DNA of 64,000 bases from Taibaiella koreensis (GTDB lineage Bacteria; Bacteroidota; Bacteroidia; Chitinophagales; Chitinophagaceae), in the NCBI RefSeq assembly GCF_003545715.1, contig NZ_QVNU01000006.1, positions 248,001 through 312,000 on the forward strand, in the 5' to 3' direction. The stretch's first letter is position 1, and every line of letters begins with the position of its first letter. Below, in pieces: positions 53,008 through 62,841 of this stretch. The translations under genes were made by a program, and so were the position numbers. The notes under the pieces were generated by a model. It saw only the letters and a program-made list of their open reading frames with translations, was not told the DNA's origin and did not search any database.

Positions 53008-54996
53008 TCAGGCATTGGATTTAATGATCCACGCTGCAGGCAGATTAATGCCTTTGTCGCTCCTCCCCGCCAGGCCCGAAGCGAGCGCCGATTGGTTGCC
53101 GAAGATATAGGTAAGGAAATGCGGCGTGGTATTGGCATAGCTGGTTTGCACTACCAACGAGGATGAATCGCCCGATATCGTGGTGTTGTTAACCGATACA
53201 TGCAGCATCGACGCGCCGTAGTAGTCGAGACCAACCAGCGCCTTGCCAGGATCAAGGCTTACCGTACAGCTTTCGAAAGTCAGGCTGTTGCTGCCTTCTG
53301 TTGTCCAGATACACATATTGTTCCAGCTGCCTGGGGCACTATTTACGATGTTAAGGTTCCGCAATACCAGGGTAGCATCGTACAGGTATATCCAACTGCC
53401 GCCAAAAGTAAGGGTTGCCTGCCCACCAACGATGACCACCTTTGCGCTCTCTAAGGAAACGGTAGTATCCAGCGAATAATTGGCGGTATCGAGGATCACG
53501 ATCTTTTTTGCGGCCGCTGTTTGCTCCGCAGGGTTTGTGCTGTTGTAGTAAGGCGTCTGTCCGGCCATGGCACGTTTTAACGCCGTGGCCAGGGTCTTGA
53601 CCGGGCACGTTTCGAGGAAGCCGTGGTTGTCGTCGCTACCGGTGCTTTGCAAGTAAATAACATCCCGTTCTACACGCGGAATAATATTCCTGTCGGGATA
53701 AAAGGCGGCGATGGTAGCCGGTACGGAGATCTGACTCTGGTAGCGGGAAATGCTGTCATGCGTAGTAAAAGGTGTGTCGAGCTGATCGACCACACCGAAA
53801 AACAGATCGCTCAGGGTTCCGGCCCGCAACGTTTTCCCATTGCTGGCCCCGGTCACTTCGTTAAAGACGGCATGAGCGGTAAAGGTCATGATAGCTTCAT
53901 CATGGCAGGCTTCGGCATACAGCGCGCTGCAGGAATAAGTACCATTGCATACCGCCACGCCTACGTCCCAATGCTCCGTAATGAGCGAGGTAGAAGAAGA
54001 CCCGTAGCTATAGTTGTTCAGGAAGCCGAAGGTCTTGGCGGCATATCCTGCAGGAATATCGGCATCAATGGGGAAGACTTCTTGTAAGAAGGTCGTTGTC
54101 TCGGGAAGCGGCGTCACATCAACGCGATCGTAATAGCCGTTGACCGTACAATTATTATTGGAGTTCATCGCAATCACACCGGCCTTATACGTCAGTGTTT
54201 GAGCCTGAACCTCAGTAGCGCCCCAGCAGGCCGACAGCAGGATGCCAATATCGGCGCCAAACACAAAGCAATTCCTGATCTTGGCGCCACCGCCGTTCAG
54301 GATACGGATGCCGCCAAACAAGCGCTTGCCGCTGGGCACAACAATGCTGACATACTCGACCCTGACGCCGCTGCAGGCACTGATCCAGCCATTACCTACC
54401 GCTCCTGTGACGGCAATGCCGTCGTAGGGTATGGCTGTTATAGGCCCGGTACCTGCTGCGCTCATATAGGTATCGGTTTCTATTGCCCAATGGTAAGGCG
54501 AGGCGAAATCTGCGATCAGCGCCGATTGTTGCTGGATACCCAGGAAATCATAGCCGCCGCCCACTTCACCGGTTAAAGCACAGTAGCCGGGAAGCCTTAC
54601 CGGAGCAGTGATCCTGTAGCCTTCTTTTGTAGCAGGCAGCAGAACAGTATAGCCGGCACCGCGGGCAGAGATTTCGCCGATAGTGCTTCCCGGTGTCAGC
54701 ACACCACGGTAATTGATGGTAGCCTGGATGGCTGCGAAATCGTCGGTAACGCCATCGCCTTTGGCGCCGAACCATTTGACGTTAAGCGGTGGTTCGTAAA
54801 GGCGCTTCCAGCGACCTGGTGCCGAAGAGCCATTTAACAGGAAGATCGTGCCCTGATCGGCATCTTCGGTGGAAAGAGCGTCCCAATAAAATGTACCGCC
54901 GCCACCGTCGCCGGCCTGGTAGTAGCCCAATACGGTAGCCGTATCTGTTCCCGAAGGAGTCGTGCTGGTTAAAGCAGCAATGTTTGTAATCGTCAT
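53008..54996 (-). CDS. Right-handed beta-helix, tailspike-like protein
   Basis: The 662-residue product (ATG at MTITNIAALTSTTPSGTD, matching its paralogue's start; the open frame is 36 codons longer) begins with VLGYYQAGDGGGGTFYWDAL, GRWKRLYEPPLNVKWFGAKG and DGVTDDFAAIQATI. This is the head typical of pectate-lyase-fold phage tailspikes and polysaccharide depolymerases. Two beta-helix-like segments follow, the second near residues 480 to 640 (IVILDTANYSLDTTVSLES, LRNLNIVNSAPGSWNN). No signal peptide, lipobox or T9SS domain is present, which is odd for a Bacteroidota polysaccharide-active protein. It is divergent from a related gene. Confidence 0.75.
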   Translation of the reverse strand: MTITNIAALTSTTPSGTDTATVLGYYQAGDGGGGTFYWDALSTEDADQGTIFLLNGSSAPGRWKRLYEPPLNVKWFGAKGDGVTDDFAAIQATINYRGVLTPGSTIGEISARGAGYTVLLPATKEGYRITAPVRLPGYCALTGEVGGGYDFLGIQQQSALIADFASPYHWAIETDTYMSAAGTGPITAIPYDGIAVTGAVGNGWISACSGVRVEYVSIVVPSGKRLFGGIRILNGGGAKIRNCFVFGADIGILLSACWGATEVQAQTLTYKAGVIAMNSNNNCTVNGYYDRVDVTPLPETTTFLQEVFPIDADIPAGYAAKTFGFLNNYSYGSSSTSLITEHWDVGVAVCNGTYSCSALYAEACHDEAIMTFTAHAVFNEVTGASNGKTLRAGTLSDLFFGVVDQLDTPFTTHDSISRYQSQISVPATIAAFYPDRNIIPRVERDVIYLQSTGSDDNHGFLETCPVKTLATALKRAMAGQTPYYNSTNPAEQTAAAKKIVILDTANYSLDTTVSLESAKVVIVGGQATLTFGGSWIYLYDATLVLRNLNIVNSAPGSWNNMCIWTTEGSNSLTFESCTVSLDPGKALVGLDYYGASMLHVSVNNTTISGDSSSLVVQTSYANTTPHFLTYIFGNQSALASGLAGRSDKGINLPAAWIIKSNA

Positions 54997-55331
54997 CATA
55001 AAAGGGTTTAGGATTTTAGAATAACGCAAATCTATTATCGCCGGCCGCCAGGATGCGGCGTATAGGATGAGGCCGGTAAAAAATATTGCGCGTTCCTGGT
55101 GCATCAGATGGCGGTGCCTACTCTTTCAGGAATAGCATAGAAAAAGGATGGCGGTCGTCACGACCAGGACTTTATGATGGCCTCTCTTAATCCAGACAGC
55201 AAGTAACTCCGGCTATTACTACAATACAGGAGAAAAAGCCCTGAGATCACGATCCCAAACGCCGTGTCATGGCGTAAGCGTTGCTTTACTTTGCCTCATA
55301 AATCTATTATTCACCAATCAAAATTGATTTT
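54997..55331. other. Divergent gap between the two tailspike-like genes
   Basis: About 335 bases with no credible gene. AATCA and TGATT flank AAAT immediately before the rightward start codon. TTTACTTTGCC about 45 bases before that start resembles a -7 box lacking one base. Both promoters should lie here. Confidence 0.4.
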
Positions 55332-57002
55332 ATGACTTTGAACAACATTACTGCCTTAAGGGCAGCTACTACAGGAACGGATGTAGTTACCGTACTGGGA
55401 TATTATAATCCCGGCGACGGCGGCGGCGGTACATTTTACTGGGATGCTTCCAACACGGCAACAGACAACGGCGGTACGATTATTGCGTCTTCTACCACTA
55501 CCACCGGACGATGGAAAAGGATATTCAACGAGAGTGTAAGTGTGAAATGGTTTGGCGCACAAACCGGCGTTCCTACAGACCAGGCACAGGCAATGAATAA
55601 GGCTATAGAAGCGTTAGCCGCAGAAGGCGGGGAATTGTTGATACCACCAGGCACTTACACGATAACAGGTGGCATTGCCGTCAAGGATGGCATAACAATA
55701 AATGGGCGGGGTGCTATTTTGGACGGCTCGCTAAACAGTACCCTTTCGGGAACTAACGTACGCAATGTCACTATCCTGCCCGGATTAACCGTGAAGAATA
55801 CCGGAGGTCACTGTGTTTATTTTACCGGTTCGGCTACTTCCTCTATTCGTATAAGTGGTATTACCTGTATCGGTGATACCAATACGGCCTTTTCTGCCGA
55901 TGGTATTTTATTTTACAAATGTGGTAAAGGATTTCGGGTAGAGAACTGTTTTATTTCCACCATAAGCAGGGCAGGTATTACCGTGGATATCTGTGAGGGA
56001 GAAGCCTTCATCCAAAACAATCACATTGTCAAATGTCGTAGTGGTATTCATGTGGAAGCCACTGCGAATATCGTCTGTCGCGACAATATCCTGGACGATT
56101 GCGGTAATGCGAATTATGGGGAAGCGAAGGATTATTCTTATGCGGCGCCGATAGTAATCAATGTTTCCGAAAATCTGCTCTTTGCCGAAAATACATTTGA
56201 GAACAACACCAATCTTGTAGACGTTATCGGCTGCCCCTGCAAGCAGGTTACTTTCACAGGCAATACAGACCTCCCTGTAGTTACCGTGCGTAAATTTCCG
56301 CTTGACCCGGCATCGCTTTATGTTTCTGACTTTAGCTTTTATAACAACAAAGGTGGTGGTCTTATTCCCTCCGGAGATGGAATAACCTTTAAAGGACGGT
56401 ACAATTTCTGCAACAACAGTGATTTCGGTGGTCTGAATATCGGTGGGTTTAGCTATGTGCTCGTCAGCAACAATACCAACACCGTTTCCAATTTTGACAT
56501 CAGGGCGGTATCTTATGAGACCAATAGTTACCTTGAGGTTCGTGGCAATGTACATACCTGTCAGTTCTACAGCGCCTTTGCAGCCAGTCTGGTGCTGTGT
56601 GAGCACAATAGTTTTACCCCAACCTACAACGCCGGGTACCCTAACTTTGTAGGCTATCTTTTTTACGGACAAGGAAAAATGGTTGCACAAAACAATAAGA
56701 GCGCGGGTATAACCGGGAATCATTTCTGGTTCGATGATTCTTCGGCCGAGATAGAAGTCAGCAATAATACGCTGAATGGCTTGATCGTCACCAATTCGGG
56801 CAACCCTGCATTCCCCAACATAAACAACCTGCACATTGTACGGCGTCCCGATTTTTATCAGATGTCTTCGGTACCGGTGAGCGGCACGTTCAAAGCAAGC
56901 GATGTGATCTTCAACGATGCACCTGCCTCGGGAAGCCCCTCCGGTTGGGTATGCACTGTAGCCGGAACGCCGGGAACCTGGGAGCCGCTGAGCATTCTAT
57001 AA
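55332..57002 (+). CDS. Right-handed beta-helix, tailspike-like protein (paralogue)
   Basis: The 556-residue product opens MTLNNITALRAATTGTDVVT and shares the head of its neighbour: GYYNPGDGGGGTFYWDAS, TTGRWKRIFNESVSVKWFGA. A parallel beta-helix follows (GITINGRGAILDG, GITVDICEGEAFIQNNHIV, SGIHVEATANIVCRDNILDD). The C-terminus carries DVIFNDAPASGSPSGWVC and VAGTPGTWEPLSIL, a motif common at the end of phage tail and tailspike proteins. No secretion signal is present. It is probably a polysaccharide-binding or -degrading spike, with a phage or contractile-injection origin as inference. A terminator follows. Confidence 0.78.
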   Translation: MTLNNITALRAATTGTDVVTVLGYYNPGDGGGGTFYWDASNTATDNGGTIIASSTTTTGRWKRIFNESVSVKWFGAQTGVPTDQAQAMNKAIEALAAEGGELLIPPGTYTITGGIAVKDGITINGRGAILDGSLNSTLSGTNVRNVTILPGLTVKNTGGHCVYFTGSATSSIRISGITCIGDTNTAFSADGILFYKCGKGFRVENCFISTISRAGITVDICEGEAFIQNNHIVKCRSGIHVEATANIVCRDNILDDCGNANYGEAKDYSYAAPIVINVSENLLFAENTFENNTNLVDVIGCPCKQVTFTGNTDLPVVTVRKFPLDPASLYVSDFSFYNNKGGGLIPSGDGITFKGRYNFCNNSDFGGLNIGGFSYVLVSNNTNTVSNFDIRAVSYETNSYLEVRGNVHTCQFYSAFAASLVLCEHNSFTPTYNAGYPNFVGYLFYGQGKMVAQNNKSAGITGNHFWFDDSSAEIEVSNNTLNGLIVTNSGNPAFPNINNLHIVRRPDFYQMSSVPVSGTFKASDVIFNDAPASGSPSGWVCTVAGTPGTWEPLSIL

Positions 57003-57072
57003 CCCCTCCAAATCGATTACCGGGTAACGATGGTATCGTCAATACAAAACGCCACCAGAATATCCCATAAGT

Positions 57073-57124
57073 AATGGCCGCCTTCTCTATTTGCGCAAGC
57101 AAATGCAGGGGCGGTCATTTTTTT
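57073..57124 (+). terminator. Intrinsic terminator of the rightward beta-helix gene
   Basis: AATGGCCGCC pairs with GGCGGTCATT (one wobble). The loop holds a second hairpin, ATTTGC-GCAA-GCAAAT. Seven T follow. Confidence 0.75.
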
Positions 57125-57414
57125 ATGTTATCTAACCTCGTTATCGCCTAAATGCCCTGAGCAATTTTTATAACACGGATATACTACTTCCGATCCTCTT
57201 GGATGGGTTTGCCAAACTGCAGGAAGCCCCGGCAGTTGGGCGCCGTTCAGCACTATTTGATCTCATACGTTCAACAAAAAAAATGGCCCTGGGGTCACTT
57301 TTTTCTTATGGATACCAGGCTTCGCCACCGCCGGAAGATAGTTTACATCAAACGCCCCACAGCAGCGTGAGGCGCTTGTACATTTTATAGCGGTTTTATC
57401 AAAAGAAATGTTGC
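57125..57414. other. Intergenic stretch, no gene called
   Basis: A 63-codon frame (57199-57390) is present but has no start context or motif. I see no promoter or repeat worth naming. Confidence 0.4.
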
Positions 57415-58494
57415 TTAGCGGATCACCAGCTTCTTAATACCTGTAGCACGTGCCGAATGAAGCCTCAGCCAGTAGAGTCCTTTAGCATAGCTGCTCAGGT
57501 CGATCGTGGTGATACCTGCCTTGTTCAGATCTTTGTGATAGAGCAGCTGGCCTTGTGTATTCAGCAGATCCAATGCCAGGGTTTCGGCGGGCGGCAGCAG
57601 CGACAGGTCGACCCGGACCTGGTTCGTAGCGGGATTGGGATAGAGCCGTATCTTACCCGATACATCTACCGAAGCGATAGATACCGGCGTCGTGGTGCAA
57701 GCCGAGGCGTCGCCCCAGATGCAGTCGGCAAAGTCGGGGTTATCGATAAAGGGATTACGGTTATGCTGCAGAACATAGATAGCATTGTTGCGGTCGATCT
57801 CTTTCTGGCTTACCGGGTCCATATGATGCCATTCCAGCAGCATGGCGATGGCCCAGGGTTTCAGGTCGGCTTTGTCGGCTATGGCCCAGTCCTTCCAGCC
57901 GTTATCTTCGGTATAGTAACGGGTGCTCATGTAAAAATAAGTACGGGCGAGATCTCCCTTGAAAGAATCGATAGGCTCAAAGGCCGTGCCCGAGTAGCCC
58001 GGATAGTTATTGGGGCCTGAGCGGCTACCGTTCTGGCTTTGCCAGGACGGGGCGTCTACTTCGCCATAGGGATCGTTGTCCCGCTTGCCGTTCACTGCGC
58101 CATCGGTGGGATAGATGTGAAACAGGTCCGAATTCATGGGCGGCACATCGTTGAAATAGGTCTTGGGCCAGGAGTGCTCCCGGTTGTAACACTGGCCTTC
58201 ACCGGTATAATTGCCACATTGGTCGCTGACAAAGCTATATTCATAAGGCGGTGTACCTCCCGGCCGGTCGGAATAGATATCCCATACTTTGCCGTTTGCT
58301 TTCTTATCTGTAGTCTGATAGGCTGTCCACAAATCATTATAAGAAATTACGTTGTGGTTTTTAATAATGTTGTGCAACGCGGCTTTTAGCGGAACGCCAT
58401 GAAGCGAGGCGGCAGCATCGTAGTAACCGGTGGGGGCCTGGCCATAGCTGAGCTGGCAGCAGACCAGGCTCAACAGCAATAGATATTTATGCAT
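57415..58494 (-). CDS. Secreted endonuclease I with T9SS type A sorting domain
   Basis: The 359-residue product has a signal peptide (MHKYLLLLSLVCCQLSYGQ). An Endonuclease_1/EndA-type beta-beta-alpha-metal domain follows, with the catalytic stretch CYNREHSWPKTYF and the later SDLFHIYPTDGAVNGKRDND and LLEWHHMDPVSQKE. It should cut DNA outside the cell, for nutrient scavenging or defence against extracellular DNA. The C-terminus (IRLYPNPATNQVRVDL, LLNTQGQLLYHKDL, GLYWLRLHSAR) is a type A sorting domain. The frame is open 21 codons upstream, but this ATG gives the signal peptide. Confidence 0.92.
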   Translation of the reverse strand: MHKYLLLLSLVCCQLSYGQAPTGYYDAAASLHGVPLKAALHNIIKNHNVISYNDLWTAYQTTDKKANGKVWDIYSDRPGGTPPYEYSFVSDQCGNYTGEGQCYNREHSWPKTYFNDVPPMNSDLFHIYPTDGAVNGKRDNDPYGEVDAPSWQSQNGSRSGPNNYPGYSGTAFEPIDSFKGDLARTYFYMSTRYYTEDNGWKDWAIADKADLKPWAIAMLLEWHHMDPVSQKEIDRNNAIYVLQHNRNPFIDNPDFADCIWGDASACTTTPVSIASVDVSGKIRLYPNPATNQVRVDLSLLPPAETLALDLLNTQGQLLYHKDLNKAGITTIDLSSYAKGLYWLRLHSARATGIKKLVIR

Positions 58495-58682
58495 GCAATG
58501 GAAGAAATTGACTGGCAAAGGTAGACCTAAATGTATTTTTCGGTCGCCGCATCCCACATTCTTAATATTAAGGTAACCTGCTTTGTCTTTAAAAAAATTG
58601 GGATAATTAACGGGCCGGCCGGGGTTAAATGCCGCAATGCTGTGATAAATCTATTATTTTTACCGCCTTAAAATGAGCATTG

Positions 58683-60311
58683 ATGAATCTGGAATTCAAT
58701 AAAAACGATGATGCTATGCGCCTGGCCCTCAGCCAGCTCAGGCAGCGGTTCGCCAAAATAGAGGAAGGCGGCGGCAAAAAGGCTATGGATAAGGCCAGGG
58801 CCAAAAATAAAATGGCGCCCCGCGAGCGGATCCAATACCTCATTGATAAAGACAGCACGTTCATCGAGATCGGCGCCTTCGCCGGCTACGATATGTACAA
58901 GGAAGAAGGCGGCTGTCCTGCCGGTGGTACCATTGGCGGCCTGGGCTATATCCAGGGGCGGCAGTGTGTGATTGTAGCCAATGACAATACCGTAAAAGCA
59001 GGAGCCTGGTTTCCCATTACTGGTAAAAAGAACCTGCGCCTGCAGGAAATTGCCATGGAAAACCGCCTGCCGGTCGTCTATATTGTCGACAGCGCGGGCG
59101 TATACCTGCCCATGCAGGACGAGATATTCCCCGATAAGGAACATTTTGGCCGCATCTTCCGCAACAACGCGCAAATGAGCGCCATGGGCATTACGCAGAT
59201 CGCTGCTGTAATGGGCAGTTGTGTCGCCGGCGGCGCTTACCTGCCCATCATGAGCGATGAAACGCTTATGGTCGAAGGCAACGGCTCTATTTTCCTGGCA
59301 GGTCCCTACCTGGTCAAAGCCGCCATAGGCGAGGATGCCGATGCAGAATCCCTGGGCGGCGCCAAAATGCATACCGAGATCAGCGGCATAGCCGATTATA
59401 AATTTGACACAGAACAGGATTGCCTTGACCAGGTACGGCGTATTATCGATAAGCTGGGCGAGCAGCCCCGGGCCGGCTTCGACAGAGCAAAGCCCGCATT
59501 GCCTGCAAAGGAGACCAAAGAGATCTATGGCATCGTTTCCTCCGATAATACCAAACCTTACGATGTAGTGGAAGTGATCGAGCGGCTGGTCGACAACTCA
59601 GAATTTGATCAGTTCAAGGAGGATTACGGCAAGACCATCGTTTGCGGCTATGGTCGTGTGGATGGCTGGGCGGTTGGTATCGTAGCCAATCAGCGCACGA
59701 TCGTCAAAAGCGGCAAGAAGGAAATGCAGTTGGGCGGTGTAATCTATAACGATAGTGCCGATAAGGCCGCTCGGTTTATCCAGAACTGCAACCAGAAAAA
59801 GATCCCGCTGGTATTCCTCCAGGATGTGACCGGCTTTATGGTAGGCACCCGCAGCGAGCAATCAGGCATTATCAAGGATGGCGCCAAGCTGGTGAATGCC
59901 GTAGCCAATTCCGTGGTGCCCAAGATCACGATCGTGATCGGCAATAGCTATGGCGCCGGTAATTATGCCATGTGCGGAAAGGCTTACGATCCCCGCTTTA
60001 TTTATGCCTGGCCCAACGCCAAGATCGCGGTAATGGGCGGCGAGCAGGCGGCAAAGACCTTGCTCCAGATACAGGTGGCCGCGCTTAAATCGAAAGGTGA
60101 AGAGATCGATCCGGAAAAGGAAAAGGAATTGTTACAGAAGATCACTGATCGTTACAACAACCAGACATCGGCTTACTATGCAGCGGCAAGGCTTTGGGTA
60201 GACGAGATCATCGATCCGGCCGATACCCGCAAGGTTATTTCCGAAGGTATCGCCGCGGCCAATCATGCCCCTATAGAAAGGGAATGGAAAGCCGGTGTAT
60301 TCCAGGTCTGA
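58683..60311 (+). CDS. Acyl-CoA carboxylase carboxyltransferase (beta) subunit
   Basis: The 542-residue product has the two crotonase-like halves of a biotin-dependent carboxyltransferase. The N-half holds PRERIQYLIDKDSTFIEIGA, VIVANDNTVKAGAWFPIT and VYIVDSAGVYLPMQ. The C-half holds PLVFLQDVTGFMVGTRSEQS, VIGNSYGAGNYAMCGKAYDP and VMGGEQAAKTLL. This matches methylcrotonyl-/propionyl-CoA carboxylase beta chains, most like the methylcrotonyl type. The biotin-carrying alpha subunit is not adjacent, so substrate specificity stays open. The ATG follows a TTG that also fits the frame. Confidence 0.92.
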   Translation: MNLEFNKNDDAMRLALSQLRQRFAKIEEGGGKKAMDKARAKNKMAPRERIQYLIDKDSTFIEIGAFAGYDMYKEEGGCPAGGTIGGLGYIQGRQCVIVANDNTVKAGAWFPITGKKNLRLQEIAMENRLPVVYIVDSAGVYLPMQDEIFPDKEHFGRIFRNNAQMSAMGITQIAAVMGSCVAGGAYLPIMSDETLMVEGNGSIFLAGPYLVKAAIGEDADAESLGGAKMHTEISGIADYKFDTEQDCLDQVRRIIDKLGEQPRAGFDRAKPALPAKETKEIYGIVSSDNTKPYDVVEVIERLVDNSEFDQFKEDYGKTIVCGYGRVDGWAVGIVANQRTIVKSGKKEMQLGGVIYNDSADKAARFIQNCNQKKIPLVFLQDVTGFMVGTRSEQSGIIKDGAKLVNAVANSVVPKITIVIGNSYGAGNYAMCGKAYDPRFIYAWPNAKIAVMGGEQAAKTLLQIQVAALKSKGEEIDPEKEKELLQKITDRYNNQTSAYYAAARLWVDEIIDPADTRKVISEGIAAANHAPIEREWKAGVFQV

Positions 60312-60334
60312 TTTTTCTCAGATTAAGAAAAAGC

Positions 60335-60366
60335 GAAGCCCGCGATCCTTTACGGTCGCGGGCTTC
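60335..60366. terminator. Bidirectional terminator between convergent genes
   Basis: GAAGCCCGCGA and TCGCGGGCTTC form a perfect 11-pair stem with a ten-base loop. CTTTTTC follows on the minus strand and TGCATTTT on the plus strand. Confidence 0.8.
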
Positions 60367-60392
60367 TGCATTTTAAAAGGTAGTCGTAATGC

Positions 60393-62732
60393 CTATTGCT
60401 TCACAAAGCGTGTGTTGCTGATGGTAGTGCCATTGGCATCGATACGAAGGAAGTAGCTGCCTGCGGGCAGGGCTTTTACAGAAATGCCGATCAGCTGTCC
60501 GTTGCCCTGTACGCCGGTCCTTTGCTCCGAGCGCACGACCTTGCCGGCTACGTCGGTAATGATGAGCGCAAGGCCCGAAGTGATCTTGTCATTAAGCTGG
60601 ATGTTCAGCACGCCGTCTTTAACCGGGTTGGGATAGAGGACGACAGCATCGGTACCGGCGGCGGCAATGCGCACAACGGTAGAATACTTGCTCGCGCCAT
60701 CTATATCGATCATCTTAAGACGGTAATACAAAGCGCTGGCGGGTGCATTCCTGTCGGTATAGCTATAGCTGTTCTTTGCATCACGATTAGCAGCAGCTAC
60801 TGTACCTACGGCGGCAAATTGCTCGCCATCGGCCGAGCGCTCTATGTCAAAGGATCTTACGGCCTTTTCATTGGCGGTCTCCCAGCTCAGGGCAATATCG
60901 CTGCTCACCCTTTTACCGGAAAAGGTAAGCAGGTCAAGCAGTAGCGGGCTGTTTGTGCTGCCTACGCCAAAGGGAGAGAAGCTGGTAATACCGGAGCGGG
61001 ACATCGAATAAGGATCGGCGCCGCCGGCAAAGCCCAGGGGAGCAGGATTCCAGGCGCCGCCGGTATAGTGCGACACGCAACAAGCCGCACGGACAAAGGT
61101 GGCCGCTTCATCGATCTCGTTCCAGGTGAGCTGCACGGTAGCATTGGAGCCACCGACCGTACCTTCCGATACAAACCAGGTTTTGTTCACCACATTGGCA
61201 GTGATCGCGCCGGTGCCGGTTGTGCCGCTATAGCTGGAGTAAACACCATTCTTTACCTGTACGCTGAAGTTATCGGCAGTGCCGGTAGCATTGTTCAGGA
61301 TGAGTGGCGTATAAGAGGTGGCGGTAGCGCCTACCGGGAAGTTGTAGCTGCCTGTTTTGCCGCCTGCGCCAATATTCTGGTTCACCAACATACCGGTGCC
61401 ATTGGTTACCGCGAAAGAGTTGGGGCCTGCGCCGGAAGCAATGGAACCGGTAGCGCTGATGGTAAGGTTATTACTTCCAAGTGTAAGGGTACCGCTGGTG
61501 AAAGTCATGATACCATTTACTGTAGCATTACCGCCGAGGGTCTTGCTACCCGCGCCGTTCATCTGCAGATCCTTGTAAGTGCCTCCGGGAATGGTTTGTG
61601 CGCCAGTACCGGAAAAGATCACCTTGCCGCCCGTGCCGTTCAGTGTGCCGGCGCCGCTTGCTGTGCCTTTAATGTCCAGTTGGTTGGTCGTTCCGGTAAA
61701 GCTGAGCGTAGCGCCGCTGTTGATGGTAAGGTTGTTGCAGGTAGCGGTGCCTACATTAATAATGGGCTGCGTACCGCCGCTGTTGATGGTTACATTGGTT
61801 GTAGCGGTCGGTACTTGTCCGCAATTCCAGTTGGAGGGATTGTCCCAGTTGGCGTTCATCGATCCGTTCCATGTACCGTAGGCATTCACGGTCATGGTTG
61901 CATTGTTGCTGGTGGCGTTGGGTGTGGTACCACCGGTTACAACGCAACGGAACTGATAGCCGCTCATGGCAGTGGTTACATTGTTCACTGTCAATGTTGC
62001 TGTAGTTTCATTATCATAGATGGTATTGCTGGGGCAATTGGCAAAAGTGCCGGAAGAAGATGACCGGAACTGCCATTGATACGAAATGGCGTTGTTGGCT
62101 GTTACGGTAAAGGTAGCGTCGGCGCCTTCACATATTGTGCTGTTGGAAGGCTGGCTGGTAATAGAAGGGGCAGTCATAGCCAGGCCTTTTACTTCCACAT
62201 CGTCCCAATAATCGCCGCCTCCGTTTGAGGCCGATGTGGCCGTGATGCGGATATACACGTTGGCCTGGTTATTACAGGCTGTCGGCAGATTATAGGTGTA
62301 AGTACCCTCGCCGCCGGGTGAAGGGAAGGTAATCGTGTTGCCGAAGTCCTGGAAATTAGTCGCGGTTCCGGTAGCATACTGAAGCTTGAAATTCTTCGCA
62401 CCGAATTCAAAAGCGCCAAGGAGAAAGGTAATGGTGTTGGACGAATAGTTTACAGTAGAAAAGTTGGCTTGGAAGTAATTGCCTACGCTCCAGTTGTTGG
62501 CGATATACTGGCCACCCGAGACGAAGGCCGATCCCTGTCCACCATTGGTCAATTGCTTGCCGGAATTCATCGCCAAGTATGATGTGGCATCAACCGGAGG
62601 ACCGGAAAAAAAATTCGTCCACTGTACCAGCTGGATCTGCGATAGTGCAGTATAGGACATTAAGGAAAAAAAGAGGGTATAGCATATAGCCATACCAGGC
62701 ATGCGCCTGCGCAGGGTAAATGTACTGTTCAT
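60393..62732 (-). CDS. T9SS type A surface protein with Ig-like and G8/mucin-like regions
   Basis: The 779-residue product has a signal peptide (MAICYTLFFSLMSYTALSQ, preceded by a basic start). An N-terminal jelly-roll-like domain of about 190 residues follows. An Ig-like domain comes next (ITSQPSNSTICEGADATFTV, CVVTGGTTPNATSNNATMTV). A repetitive Thr/Gly/Asn-rich beta region of the GTWNGSMNANWDNPSNWNCG kind is common in secreted Bacteroidota proteins. After a linker (LLLDLLTFSGKRVSSDIALS), a type A sorting domain ends it (VVLYPNPVKDGVLNIQL, GSYFLRIDANG). The function is unknown and adhesion is possible. A -7 box lies about 31 bases upstream. Confidence 0.83.
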   Translation of the reverse strand: MNSTFTLRRRMPGMAICYTLFFSLMSYTALSQIQLVQWTNFFSGPPVDATSYLAMNSGKQLTNGGQGSAFVSGGQYIANNWSVGNYFQANFSTVNYSSNTITFLLGAFEFGAKNFKLQYATGTATNFQDFGNTITFPSPGGEGTYTYNLPTACNNQANVYIRITATSASNGGGDYWDDVEVKGLAMTAPSITSQPSNSTICEGADATFTVTANNAISYQWQFRSSSSGTFANCPSNTIYDNETTATLTVNNVTTAMSGYQFRCVVTGGTTPNATSNNATMTVNAYGTWNGSMNANWDNPSNWNCGQVPTATTNVTINSGGTQPIINVGTATCNNLTINSGATLSFTGTTNQLDIKGTASGAGTLNGTGGKVIFSGTGAQTIPGGTYKDLQMNGAGSKTLGGNATVNGIMTFTSGTLTLGSNNLTISATGSIASGAGPNSFAVTNGTGMLVNQNIGAGGKTGSYNFPVGATATSYTPLILNNATGTADNFSVQVKNGVYSSYSGTTGTGAITANVVNKTWFVSEGTVGGSNATVQLTWNEIDEAATFVRAACCVSHYTGGAWNPAPLGFAGGADPYSMSRSGITSFSPFGVGSTNSPLLLDLLTFSGKRVSSDIALSWETANEKAVRSFDIERSADGEQFAAVGTVAAANRDAKNSYSYTDRNAPASALYYRLKMIDIDGASKYSTVVRIAAAGTDAVVLYPNPVKDGVLNIQLNDKITSGLALIITDVAGKVVRSEQRTGVQGNGQLIGISVKALPAGSYFLRIDANGTTISNTRFVKQ

Positions 62733-62762
62733 GATTGTGTTGGAAATTTATTGGTTTGAATA

Positions 62763-62770
62763 CAAATGTA
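62763..62770 (-). promoter_or_regulatory. Putative -7 box of the Ig-like T9SS gene
   Basis: TACATTTG on the minus strand matches TAnnTTTG exactly, about 31 bases before the start codon. The -33 box is not clear. Confidence 0.45.
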
Positions 62771-62841
62771 CTCTAATATCTAATCTTGCGCATTTTTAAA
62801 GCGTAAAACTTATAAATAAAGTATCCCTTTAATGCATTACG

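Noticed and set aside
57199-57390. 63-codon plus-strand frame before the endonuclease I gene
   Set aside because: No motif, promoter or conserved composition supports it.
61068-62063. 331-codon frame opposite the Ig-like T9SS gene
   Set aside because: It is a shadow of a gene with signal peptide, repeats and sorting domain.
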